From: an uncultured Draconibacterium sp. | GTDB lineage: Bacteria; Bacteroidota; Bacteroidia; Bacteroidales; Prolixibacteraceae | Assembly (NCBI RefSeq): GCF_963675065.1 | Contig: NZ_OY775906.1 | Location: forward strand, 102,001-166,000 | Length of the DNA: 64,000 bases | Direction of reading: 5' to 3' | In this document: positions 24,637-32,706 of the stretch, piece by piece | Layout: every line of letters begins with the position of its first letter | Position numbering within the stretch: the first letter of the stretch is position 1 | The notes under the pieces: generated by a model | Database searches by the model: none | The model's input: only the letters and a program-made list of their open reading frames with translations | What the model was told of the DNA's origin: nothing | Translations under genes and position numbers: made by a program

Positions 24637-27090
24637 ATGGTTATGAGAGTATTACTGTATTTTTTAGTGTTTGTGCTGTTTATGTATGCATGCAACGATA
24701 AAGAAGAACGCGATTTTCCTTCGATACAAACCCATGCAAATGTTATAGTAGAAGAAGATGGAGTAACTGCTTTTGGCTCTTTTGAGGGAGGATGGTCGTC
24801 AACGATTACTGATATTGGCTTTGTTTATTATTTGTCAGGTACTTCGGGTACCGACTACGAGATCGTTTCTTTAGGAGCTGTTGAAGCGGGTGTTAGTGAT
24901 TTTAATGCAAAAATCGTTCGGAATTTGTTGATTGGAGCCGAGTATACGATTAAAGCTTATTTAACCACCAGTAAATATACTGTTTACGGAGAAGAACAGC
25001 ATTTTATAAGTAAAGGAGGAAAAGCGCCAATAATAGCTGGTTTTTCGCCCGATAATGTGTGGATTGGAGATACACTAACTATAACGGGGAGGTACTTCTC
25101 GGACAAAAACGATGATAATCACATTTCTTTTGGAGAAGAAGTTACGCAGCCGATAGTATCAAATGATTCTATTTTGAAGGTTGTAGTTCCAAATACAATC
25201 AAAACAGTTAAAAGCGATGTGCGCATTACAGTTGCCGGTAAAAGTTCTTCTTTTTCAGAAAAACTAATAATGGCACCTCCTGTAATTGACGAGATATTAC
25301 CTGAAAATGTATTGCCAGGAGAATCGTTTAGACTTAAAGGTCATGGTCTGTTATCTATAAAATCCTTAATTATTGGGCAGCAAAACTTCCCTGTAGTAAC
25401 GCAGAGTGATACATCGTTACTTTTTACATTAACGTATGATATTAGCACGGGGAGCAAAAACCTTAAGCTAATGATGCTTGATGAGCTATTGGAGCCGGAA
25501 AAACAATATAATATTGTTTTACCCCAAATTACATCGGTTCAGCCCCAAATTGCCTGGATTGATAGCGTTTTAACAGTAAAGGGTAAATATCTGGATAGAC
25601 TCACTAACTTTCAGATTGGAAGAAATGGGTTGCAGGAAATAATGAAAACAGATAGTTTGGTTACATTACGTGTAACAGGTTTGTTTAATTCAGAAACGTT
25701 AAATGCGAAGTTTCGGTATAATGGGGACGTTGATTCAGGACTTAAAATAACTTTTAATATGCCTGTTATTACTTCAATATCACCTGCAATTACTCACGCC
25801 GGAGAAACCATAGAACTGACTGGCGAACGTTTTTTCTATGGGATGGCTCCCAATATTGGTACGTTAACAGATGTAAGTGAGAATAAAGCAACGTTAACAC
25901 TGCCCTGGATGATACCGGCAGGAAAGCACACAATTGACCTAAGTTATATGTTCGATTTTTCGGCAGGAACTGTTGAGTTTACGATTCCACCAATAAAGAT
26001 TATTGATTATTGGCCGAAAGAGATAAAAAGAGGAGACACGGTTAATGTTATTGTTGAAAATTTACCCGAGAATTTGGCGGGTTACTATGCAGTTGCTTTT
26101 GACCGAAGACCGGGAGATGTGATTGCTAAGAACGGTAAGGAACTACAATGCGTTGTGCCTTATGACGCTGAAATAGGCAATAATCCTTCATTATTGGTAC
26201 ATATAGGACTTCAGGAAGATATAATTGAAAATGCTTTTGTACTGACAGAAAAGTGGAAAAAAGTGGATAAAAATTTCGCGATGGAGGGAGGAGCCTGCCA
26301 TTTTATTGAAATGGATGGAGCGCAATATATACTGTTTCAGGATCAGCATTTTTCATCGTTAAAGAAATTTGATTCCTCTTCAGAAGAATGGTTTCAAATT
26401 AGTCGGACTGATTTATTTAATGAATCATATATTGTAACTACTTTTTCTATTGATAATGACTTGTATTTTGTTTCGTATAATTCCACAGGATTAAATTTAA
26501 ATTATAAATATTCCACCTCGAGTAAAGATTGGAGTCGTATTGCTGATTTTCCGGTAGAAATGAATGGCTACTTTTCATTTAGTAATCAAGGTAGGGGCTT
26601 TGTAGGAACTATTGATAGTTTTTTTGAATATGATAAAGTGAATGATCGTTGGATTCCGCGGCAGACACTTCCTACTACTCATTATGAAGTTGTGAATCCA
26701 TTAATCTTTAGTTATAATGGCAATGGGTATCTGGGCTTTAAAAAGTCAGTAGTAGATAAGATTGAATACAATGAATTTTGGCGATATAATATGGATACTG
26801 ATGATTGGAATGATTTGGGTGGTGCACCATTAAATGTATATTCCGGCGGATCAGTAATTACAAAAGATAATATTGCCTATATTCTGGGAAAGGGATACGA
26901 CGTGCCGGGAGAGTTTAAGGCATATGATTTAAGCACCAATACAGCTCGAAATCTTATATTACCACCCTCACAATGGGGACAATACTATCACATATTTTAT
27001 GAAAATGGGTATGTGTATTTTATGATGCGATCTGATTATTATTCGGGTTGGCAATTATTTAAGATAGCTATTTCGGATCTGAATAAGTAA
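24637..27090 (+). CDS. IPT/TIG-domain surface lipoprotein with kelch-like C-terminus
   Basis: An 817-residue lipoprotein (FMYAC, Cys19; a second Met at residue 3 could be the start). Residues about 125-460 hold a series of immunoglobulin-like IPT/TIG domains, seen as repeats of the type PIIAGFSPDNVWIGDTLTITG, VIDEILPENVLPGESFRLKG and ITSISPAITHAGETIELTG. Residues about 540-810 read as kelch-like blades (YKYSTSSKDWSRIADFPVEM, FWRYNMDTDDWNDLGGAPL). Proteins like this are exposed on the Bacteroidota surface and often bind glycans; the ligand is unknown. It is coupled to the barrel-like gene before it. Confidence 0.83.
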   Translation: MVMRVLLYFLVFVLFMYACNDKEERDFPSIQTHANVIVEEDGVTAFGSFEGGWSSTITDIGFVYYLSGTSGTDYEIVSLGAVEAGVSDFNAKIVRNLLIGAEYTIKAYLTTSKYTVYGEEQHFISKGGKAPIIAGFSPDNVWIGDTLTITGRYFSDKNDDNHISFGEEVTQPIVSNDSILKVVVPNTIKTVKSDVRITVAGKSSSFSEKLIMAPPVIDEILPENVLPGESFRLKGHGLLSIKSLIIGQQNFPVVTQSDTSLLFTLTYDISTGSKNLKLMMLDELLEPEKQYNIVLPQITSVQPQIAWIDSVLTVKGKYLDRLTNFQIGRNGLQEIMKTDSLVTLRVTGLFNSETLNAKFRYNGDVDSGLKITFNMPVITSISPAITHAGETIELTGERFFYGMAPNIGTLTDVSENKATLTLPWMIPAGKHTIDLSYMFDFSAGTVEFTIPPIKIIDYWPKEIKRGDTVNVIVENLPENLAGYYAVAFDRRPGDVIAKNGKELQCVVPYDAEIGNNPSLLVHIGLQEDIIENAFVLTEKWKKVDKNFAMEGGACHFIEMDGAQYILFQDQHFSSLKKFDSSSEEWFQISRTDLFNESYIVTTFSIDNDLYFVSYNSTGLNLNYKYSTSSKDWSRIADFPVEMNGYFSFSNQGRGFVGTIDSFFEYDKVNDRWIPRQTLPTTHYEVVNPLIFSYNGNGYLGFKKSVVDKIEYNEFWRYNMDTDDWNDLGGAPLNVYSGGSVITKDNIAYILGKGYDVPGEFKAYDLSTNTARNLILPPSQWGQYYHIFYENGYVYFMMRSDYYSGWQLFKIAISDLNK

Positions 27091-27158
27091 GGATAGCCTG
27101 AATTTGAAATTTATTCATTTTGTTATAATTATCAGTAAAATTTTCAAAATATAAAGAA

Positions 27159-28082
27159 ATGAAACATCTAACGCGCGCTTTCGACGGTCAAAATGAATGG
27201 TGGAAATACCTGGTAGTAATTCTTGTGGCCTTGTTTGTGGGGCAAATCGTTGGTGCTATTCCGCTTGTAATTGCAATGGGAGTTGGAGTTGCTATGAATG
27301 GAGGAGAAATTGCAGAAACTGACAATATGATGGATTTATCGGCGTATGGAATCGATCCAAATCTGGGGCTTGCATTAATGGTTATTCCATTTATAGTAAC
27401 GCTTGTTTTGGCTATTGTTCTGATAAAGTCGTTTCATCAACGAACTTCAAAAGATGTTGTAAATGGTGGTCGGCCTTTTAGGTGGAACCGGTTTTGGCTG
27501 GGAGTTAGTATTTGGGGGGCTATGATACTGGTGTTTTTTTTCGCGCAGCTACTTATAAGCCCTGAGGAATTGGAGTTTCGTTTTGATCCGGCTGCTTTTA
27601 TTCCTTTGGTTTTTGTTGCTGTTCTTCTTATCCCCATTCAGTCAGGCACCGAAGAATTTATATTCCGTGGTTACCTGGCGCAAGGAGTAGCCGTCTGGAC
27701 AAAAAACAGATGGGCGGTTATTCTAATACCTTCTGTACTGTTTGCTTTATTGCATGGTATGAATCCGGAGGTGAAAGAACACGGATTCTGGATGATGATG
27801 CCATCGTATTTTGTTTTTGGTGTGGCATTCGCAATTACAGCAGTACTCGATGACGGAATTGAACTCGCTATTGGAATACATGCAGTTAATAATACGCTGG
27901 GCGCACTATTGGTAACCAGTAAAGAATCAGCCATACAAGTTCCTTCATTGTTTTTTCAGCAGGAAACCGATCCTGTAAAAGAATCGCTGGCTTTAGTGCT
28001 TTCCTCGGTAGTTTTGCTGGTAATTTTAAAACAGATTTTGCAATGGGATTTTTCTGTTCTTTGGAAGAAGATAGAACTCTAG
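27159..28082 (+). CDS. CPBP-family intramembrane metalloprotease (CAAX-type)
   Basis: A 307-residue inner-membrane protein with about eight helices. The catalytic motifs are EEFIFRG (EExxxR, around residue 168), ALLHGMN (HxxxN-type, around 203) and a final IHAVNNTLGALL (around 246-257). These match CPBP intramembrane endopeptidases, which cleave prenylated proteins in eukaryotes and have varied roles in bacteria, including bacteriocin immunity. Substrate unknown. Separate gene. Confidence 0.9.
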   Translation: MKHLTRAFDGQNEWWKYLVVILVALFVGQIVGAIPLVIAMGVGVAMNGGEIAETDNMMDLSAYGIDPNLGLALMVIPFIVTLVLAIVLIKSFHQRTSKDVVNGGRPFRWNRFWLGVSIWGAMILVFFFAQLLISPEELEFRFDPAAFIPLVFVAVLLIPIQSGTEEFIFRGYLAQGVAVWTKNRWAVILIPSVLFALLHGMNPEVKEHGFWMMMPSYFVFGVAFAITAVLDDGIELAIGIHAVNNTLGALLVTSKESAIQVPSLFFQQETDPVKESLALVLSSVVLLVILKQILQWDFSVLWKKIEL

Positions 28083-28118
28083 TCGGTATAATTGGATCTT
28101 TTTAATCGTTTTCCTTTG

Positions 28119-28138
28119 CCGTCAGCTTTAGCTGACGG
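28119..28138. repeat. REP hairpin left of the second transposase
   Basis: CCGTCAGC-TTTA-GCTGACGG, an 8-bp perfect stem, with a further half-site GGGCTTTAGCC near 28161-28171. It is mirrored on the far side of the gene by CCGTTGGC-TAAA-GCCAACGG at 28678-28697. Confidence 0.8.
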
Positions 28139-28214
28139 TTAACATGATGTAGATACACAGGGCTTTAGCCAGAATATTTTTGTATATTTGACTATACACA
28201 AAAATCTCAATCAC

Positions 28215-28634
28215 ATGTCATATACCACAATTTGGCTTCATTGTGTTTGGTCAACTAAAAATCGTGAATGTATAATTTCGAATACTTTTCGTCCTGTTCT
28301 TCTCAAACATATCAGGCAAAAAGCGAGTGATAAAGGTATTATACTCAATTACATTAATCTTCATAGAGATCATGTACATGCACTAATAAATCTTGGAAGG
28401 AAACAGACTATCGCAGATGTAATGCAGCAACTAAAAGGTGAGAGTTCGTATTGGATTAATAAAATGAATGTGATGCCTGTAAAATTTTATTGGCAAGATG
28501 ATTATTTCGCTGTTTCAGTAAGTCAATCACAAGTGGAAAGAGTAAGGGAATATATAAAAAATCAGGACGAGCATCACCGAAAAATAACATGGGAAGAGGA
28601 GGTTGATCAGTTTTTAAAATGGTATAATTTTTAG
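28215..28634 (+). CDS. IS200-like / REP-type Y1 transposase
   Basis: A 139-residue HUH single-strand transposase. The metal-binding motif is HVH at residues 53-55 (LHRDHVHALINLG) and the catalytic tyrosine is Tyr113 in VREYIKNQDEHH. I start at the ATG at 28215 because family proteins begin MSYTTIWLHCVWSTK; nine more codons upstream are open but do not look like family sequence. There is no TnpB partner. REP hairpins with a GCTTTAGC/GCTAAAGC core sit on both sides in opposite orientation, so it probably moves or maintains these repeats. Confidence 0.88.
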   Translation: MSYTTIWLHCVWSTKNRECIISNTFRPVLLKHIRQKASDKGIILNYINLHRDHVHALINLGRKQTIADVMQQLKGESSYWINKMNVMPVKFYWQDDYFAVSVSQSQVERVREYIKNQDEHHRKITWEEEVDQFLKWYNF

Positions 28635-28677
28635 CGAATTAATGGCTAAAGCCGGGGAGTCTGTTTGCTCTTATATT

Positions 28678-28697
28678 CCGTTGGCTAAAGCCAACGG
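28678..28697. repeat. REP hairpin right of the second transposase
   Basis: CCGTTGGC-TAAA-GCCAACGG, an 8-bp perfect stem, preceded by a half-site GGCTAAAGCC at 28643-28652. Core GCTAAAGC is the reverse complement of the GCTTTAGC core on the left side. Confidence 0.8.
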
Positions 28698-28783
28698 CAA
28701 AGGATAAATATAATTCTATATAAACTTGCCAATGCCTATTTTTTGCTGTCAGCTTCAGCCTACGTAAACAAGAAATATAGAAC

Positions 28784-28823
28784 AAAAAAATAACCGATCT
28801 CCCAGGAGATCGGTTATTTTTTT
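28784..28823 (-). terminator. Intrinsic terminator of the leu operon
   Basis: Stem AACCGATCTCC / GGAGATCGGTT flanked by A7-T and A-T7 runs, 25 bp beyond the leuB stop. It is symmetric, so it would also stop plus-strand transcription. Confidence 0.88.
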
Positions 28824-28847
28824 AAGGCGGTTTTAATCCGCATATTT

Positions 28848-29912
28848 TTAGTTCTTTTCAATCCAGTGAGCGATCCAGTCGCCAACTGCTGATGTACTTT
28901 GCGCTGGTCCTTCAGCAATGTCTTCAGTAACAAATCCTTCAGCCATTGACACAGCAACAGCTTCACGAATTAATTTACCTTCTTCTTTCAGGTCGAAAGC
29001 ATATTCGAACATCATGGCTGCCGAAAGGATTGTAGCAATCGGGTTGGCAATGTTTTTACCAGCTGCCTGTGGATACGATCCGTGTATTGGCTCAAAAACC
29101 GAAGTGTGGATACCAACTGATGCAGAAGGCAACAATCCAAGCGATCCGGTGATTACACTGGCTTCGTCGGTAAGGATATCGCCAAACATATTCTCAGTAA
29201 CCATTACATCAAAATTCTTTGGCCACTGAATAATTTGCATGGCAGCATTATCCACAAACATATATTCTGTTTGGATATCAGGATAATTTGGAGCCATTTC
29301 CTGTGCCACTTCACGCCACAAACGCGAGCTTTCCAATACGTTGGCTTTGTCAACCACAGTAAGCTTTTTGTTCCGTTTAGCAGCAAATTCGTAACCTAAT
29401 TTCAAGATACGTTCAACTTCTTCACGAGTGTAAATACAAGTGTCGAATGCGGTATTTCCATCGTCTTTTCTACCTTTTTCACCAAAATACATTCCACCGG
29501 TTAACTCGCGGATACAAACAAAATCAGCTCCTTCAACCAATTCGCGGCGAAGTGGCGATTTGTGCAACAAAGATTCGAAAGTTTCTACCGGACGGATGTT
29601 GGCATACAATCCAAGTTTTTTACGCATGGCAAGCAATCCCTGCTCAGGACGAACCGGCGCTTTTGGATTGTTGTCGAATTTTGGATCGCCAATAGCACCA
29701 AAAAGCACAGCATCCGATTTCATACATAGTTCGTGTGTTTCTTCCGGATACGGATCTCCAACTGTGTCGATGGCAATGGCACCTGTCAATGCTTCAGTGT
29801 ATTCTAATTCGTGATTAAATTTTCTTGCAACAGCTTTCACTGCTTTCATGGCCTGTTCAACAATCTCAGGTCCGATCCCGTCGCCGGGCAATAATGCAAT
29901 GTTCAGTTTCAT
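28848..29912 (-). CDS. leuB: 3-isopropylmalate dehydrogenase
   Basis: A 354-residue NAD+-dependent decarboxylating dehydrogenase that turns 3-isopropylmalate into 4-methyl-2-oxopentanoate. Motifs: ALLPGDGIGPEI at the N-terminus, substrate arginines in LLAMRKKLGLYANIRP, RELTGGMYFG, the Mg2+ aspartates in NMFGDILTDEASVITGSLG and the NAD loop FEPIHGSYPQAAGKNIANP. Full length. Last gene of the minus-strand operon, 48 bp after the citramalate-synthase-like gene and followed by a terminator. Confidence 0.97.
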   Translation of the reverse strand: MKLNIALLPGDGIGPEIVEQAMKAVKAVARKFNHELEYTEALTGAIAIDTVGDPYPEETHELCMKSDAVLFGAIGDPKFDNNPKAPVRPEQGLLAMRKKLGLYANIRPVETFESLLHKSPLRRELVEGADFVCIRELTGGMYFGEKGRKDDGNTAFDTCIYTREEVERILKLGYEFAAKRNKKLTVVDKANVLESSRLWREVAQEMAPNYPDIQTEYMFVDNAAMQIIQWPKNFDVMVTENMFGDILTDEASVITGSLGLLPSASVGIHTSVFEPIHGSYPQAAGKNIANPIATILSAAMMFEYAFDLKEEGKLIREAVAVSMAEGFVTEDIAEGPAQSTSAVGDWIAHWIEKN

Positions 29913-29960
29913 TTCTATTTTTATTGTCGGAAGCCCGAAGTCGGGAGTCCGAAGACGTTA

Positions 29961-31541
29961 TTAATTTTCGTTTTTTATTTCTTCCAGTTTTGTGGAGTTA
30001 AACTCGTTTTCAATTACGTTTAACATTCGGGTTGTTGCCAGAATTGCAGCGGCATTCTGATCGGGATGCAGCCCTTTGGTCTTAAATTCGTGATCGTTGC
30101 GCCAGGTAATAACCGTTTCAACCAGGGCATTGGTATTACCGCCCGGAGGAATGGTAACCACATAGTCAACCAGAATTGGGAATATCTTATCGAGGCGTTT
30201 GTAAATTTTACGCAATGCTTTAACAAAAGCATCGTACTGTCCGTCGCCATCGCTGTATTCCTCATAAATCTTTCCATCAATTTCAAGCGAAACATTGGCC
30301 ATCGGGCGCAATCCCATGGTGTAACTTATCGAGTAATTAACCACTTTTACACGTTGGTCGAAAAGATCATTCTCCAGAACATCGGCAACAATGTATGGCA
30401 ACTCGTCGCTGGTGATGGTTTCTTTTTGGTCGGCCAGTTCAATAACCTTATCGGTAACTTTTTTCAGCGATTCTTTATCCAGTTCAATGCCAAGATCTTT
30501 CAAATTCTTTTTGATGTTGGCCTTACCCGAAGTCTTTCCCAAAGCGTACTGGCGTATGCGGCCAAAACGTTCCGGTAACAAGTCGTTAAAATAAAGGTTG
30601 TTTTTGCTGTCGCCATCAGCATGTATTCCACTACATTGTGTAAACACAAATTCACCGATCAACGGTTTATTGGTAGGGATTCGAATACCTGAAAAGGATT
30701 CTACCAGTTTCGAAACCTTATTCAACTGGGCCTCATTTACCCGGGTTTTCATTTTCAGGTGATCTTTTATAGTAGCAATAACACTCGATAGGGGAGCGTT
30801 CCCGGCACGCTCTCCAAGACCGTTTACAGTAGTGTGCACGCAGCGAATTCCGGCTTTCAATGCATGGAAAACGTTAGCAATAGCCAGGTCGTAATCGTTG
30901 TGTGCATGAAAATCGAAATCAACATCAGGAAAGCTTTCGATCATTTCGAGACAGAAATCGTAAGTCTCATCAGGATCGAGGATGCCCAATGTATCAGGAA
31001 GCATAAAACGCTCCATCTTTTCATCTTTCAGGCTCGATATCATAAAATGAACATAGTCTTTCGAGCTGCGCATACCGTTCGACCAGTCCTCAAGGTAAAT
31101 ATTTACCTTAATTCCCATTTCGTCGGCATAGTTTATCACTTGTTTGATGTCGGCCACATGCTCTTCAGGTGTTTTTCGTAACTGCTCAGTCACGTGTTTA
31201 TACGATCCCTTACACAGCAGGTTAATCACTTTCCCTCCGGCTTTGGCAATCCATTCCAGTGAAATCTTTCCATCAACAAATCCAAGTACCTCAACTTTAT
31301 CGAGGTGACCTTTTTGTGCCGCCCATTTCATTACCTTTTGCGTGCCTTTGAATTCTCCTTCCGACACCCGTGCTGAGGCAATTTCAATGCGGTCAACTTT
31401 TACATCTTCGAGCAACACTTTTGCCACACTGAGTTTTTCCCCTTCGCTAAACGAAACTCCGGAAGTTTGTTCACCATCGCGAAGGGTAGTATCCATTATG
31501 GTAAGGCGTTTACCTGAAATTTCTACTGCTTTGCCTGTCAT
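29961..31541 (-). CDS. Alpha-isopropylmalate/(R)-citramalate synthase-like enzyme
   Basis: A 526-residue DRE-TIM enzyme. The catalytic signature is MDTTLRDGEQTSG (residues 16-28), the metal histidines are in DFHAHNDYDLA, and NGLGERAGNAPL follows. The C-terminal ~130 residues (after about 395) form an allosteric LeuA-type domain. It differs clearly from LeuA at 34-35.7 kb and resembles the second synthase gene usual in Bacteroidota leu operons, often taken as (R)-citramalate synthase, which condenses pyruvate and acetyl-CoA as a threonine-independent way to isoleucine. Assignment of substrate is inference; LeuC/LeuD and LeuB would carry the product onward. Confidence 0.82.
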   Translation of the reverse strand: MTGKAVEISGKRLTIMDTTLRDGEQTSGVSFSEGEKLSVAKVLLEDVKVDRIEIASARVSEGEFKGTQKVMKWAAQKGHLDKVEVLGFVDGKISLEWIAKAGGKVINLLCKGSYKHVTEQLRKTPEEHVADIKQVINYADEMGIKVNIYLEDWSNGMRSSKDYVHFMISSLKDEKMERFMLPDTLGILDPDETYDFCLEMIESFPDVDFDFHAHNDYDLAIANVFHALKAGIRCVHTTVNGLGERAGNAPLSSVIATIKDHLKMKTRVNEAQLNKVSKLVESFSGIRIPTNKPLIGEFVFTQCSGIHADGDSKNNLYFNDLLPERFGRIRQYALGKTSGKANIKKNLKDLGIELDKESLKKVTDKVIELADQKETITSDELPYIVADVLENDLFDQRVKVVNYSISYTMGLRPMANVSLEIDGKIYEEYSDGDGQYDAFVKALRKIYKRLDKIFPILVDYVVTIPPGGNTNALVETVITWRNDHEFKTKGLHPDQNAAAILATTRMLNVIENEFNSTKLEEIKNEN

Positions 31542-31567
31542 TTTTGTCTGTCTGTTTCAAATTATCA

Positions 31568-31647
31568 TGTCATTTCGAGGAGGAACGACGAGAAATCTGT
31601 TTCAAGTAACAGATTTCTCACCTTCATTCTTCAGGTTCGAAATGACA
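31568..31647. repeat. Dispersed inverted-repeat element, TGTCATTTCGA family, copy 2
   Basis: Outer arms TGTCATTTCGA (31568-31578) and TCGAAATGACA (31637-31647), inner perfect stem GAAATCTGTT / AACAGATTTC (31592-31601 and 31608-31617). It lies between leuD and the synthase gene within the operon, so it is transcribed and could fold in the mRNA. Confidence 0.87.
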
Positions 31648-31651
31648 GCAA

Positions 31652-32239
31652 CTAATTAGCCTCAAATTCTGCTATTTGCTCCTTCATTTCAACCAGGTAG
31701 TCGATATCGTCCAGTCCGTTTTGCAAACAATGTTTTTTGTACGGATTGATTTCGAAATCACTTGACTCACCAGTAGCTGTTATGGTGAATTTCTGATTTG
31801 GAAGATCGACTTCAAAAGTTGAATCTGCATCTTTTTCTATCTGAGCAAAGATTTTCTCAAGGAACTCTGGTGAAACAACAACCGGTAGCAGGCCGTTGTT
31901 CAACGCATTTCCTTTAAAGATATCGGCGAAAAAGCTTGAAACCACAACACGGAAACCATAATCGTAGATGGCCCATGCGGCGTGCTCGCGGCTCGATCCA
32001 CTGCCGAAGTTTTTACCTCCAACCAGTATTTTGCCTGAATAGTTGCTGTTGTTCAACGGGAAATCAGCTTTCGGACTTCCATCGTTTTCATAACGCCAGT
32101 CGCGGAAAAGGTTGTCGCCAAATCCTTTACGTTCCACAGCTTTCAGAAAGCGTGCAGGAATAATCTGGTCGGTATCTACATTTTCGAATGGCAGCGGTAC
32201 TGCCGAAGTATTTATTACTGAAAATTTATCGTATGCCAT
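31652..32239 (-). CDS. leuD: 3-isopropylmalate dehydratase small subunit
   Basis: A 195-residue swivel-domain subunit that pairs with LeuC to isomerise 2- to 3-isopropylmalate. Landmarks: PLPFENVDTDQIIPARFL at the N-terminus, the substrate loop GKNFGSGSSREHAAWAIYDYG and FADIFKGNALNNGLLPV. Length is normal. It may also serve citramalate in the isoleucine branch. In the operon it is separated from leuC by a four-helix-bundle gene. Confidence 0.96.
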   Translation of the reverse strand: MAYDKFSVINTSAVPLPFENVDTDQIIPARFLKAVERKGFGDNLFRDWRYENDGSPKADFPLNNSNYSGKILVGGKNFGSGSSREHAAWAIYDYGFRVVVSSFFADIFKGNALNNGLLPVVVSPEFLEKIFAQIEKDADSTFEVDLPNQKFTITATGESSDFEINPYKKHCLQNGLDDIDYLVEMKEQIAEFEAN

Positions 32240-32280
32240 TTTTTACAATATTTGAATATTAGAATTTTGAATATTAGAGT

Positions 32281-32652
32281 TTATCTCTTTTGAAGCGTTT
32301 GACGAGATATGATGAGTATTGATGCTATCTCATGAGCCTCCTGAATCATATTTTCCGCGCTCTCTTTTATCGCTAGTTTTTCATCAACAGCAAATTCTAA
32401 CCAGAATTCACTTTCATCTGCTTCTTCAATTGATATACTCAGCTTTGAAATAATCATCGGAACGGTTTGTGCAACACAAGATGCCCTGTAATTAGCCGCA
32501 ACAGAAGTAGAGCAGCGAATCAATTGTCCCCGAATATGGTTTCCAAGCGTATTTTTAGGCAAATTCAAAGAAAACTTAACACAATCGTGAGCAAAGATTT
32601 TTGTCCGAAGTTTCATATTCTCTTTAAATTCTGCCAGATTACTTGTTTGCAT
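32281..32652 (-). CDS. Four-helix-bundle (S23/IVP-like) protein inserted in the leu operon
   Basis: A 123-residue helical protein of the family first seen in 23S rRNA intervening sequences: LRTKIFAHDCVKFSLNLPKNTLGNHIRGQLIRCSTSVAANYRAS-type core, then KLSISIEEADESEFWLEFAVDE. The typical elements are the RCSTSVAANY stretch and a conserved EADE(S)xFWLE. Function is unknown. It stands between leuD and leuC with no sign of an rRNA gene, and AT-rich repeats of the type TTGAATATTAGAATTT flank it, which suggests it was inserted as a unit. Confidence 0.85.
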   Translation of the reverse strand: MQTSNLAEFKENMKLRTKIFAHDCVKFSLNLPKNTLGNHIRGQLIRCSTSVAANYRASCVAQTVPMIISKLSISIEEADESEFWLEFAVDEKLAIKESAENMIQEAHEIASILIISRQTLQKR

Positions 32653-32706
32653 TTCAACAACAATTTATGATTCTCTATTCTAAACTCTCCATTCCAATAT
32701 TCCCTA

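Noticed and set aside
28119..28697. Insertion sequence with terminal repeats
   Set aside because: The hairpins are REP-type, not IS ends, and there is no target duplication or TnpB visible; kept as a REP-transposase locus.
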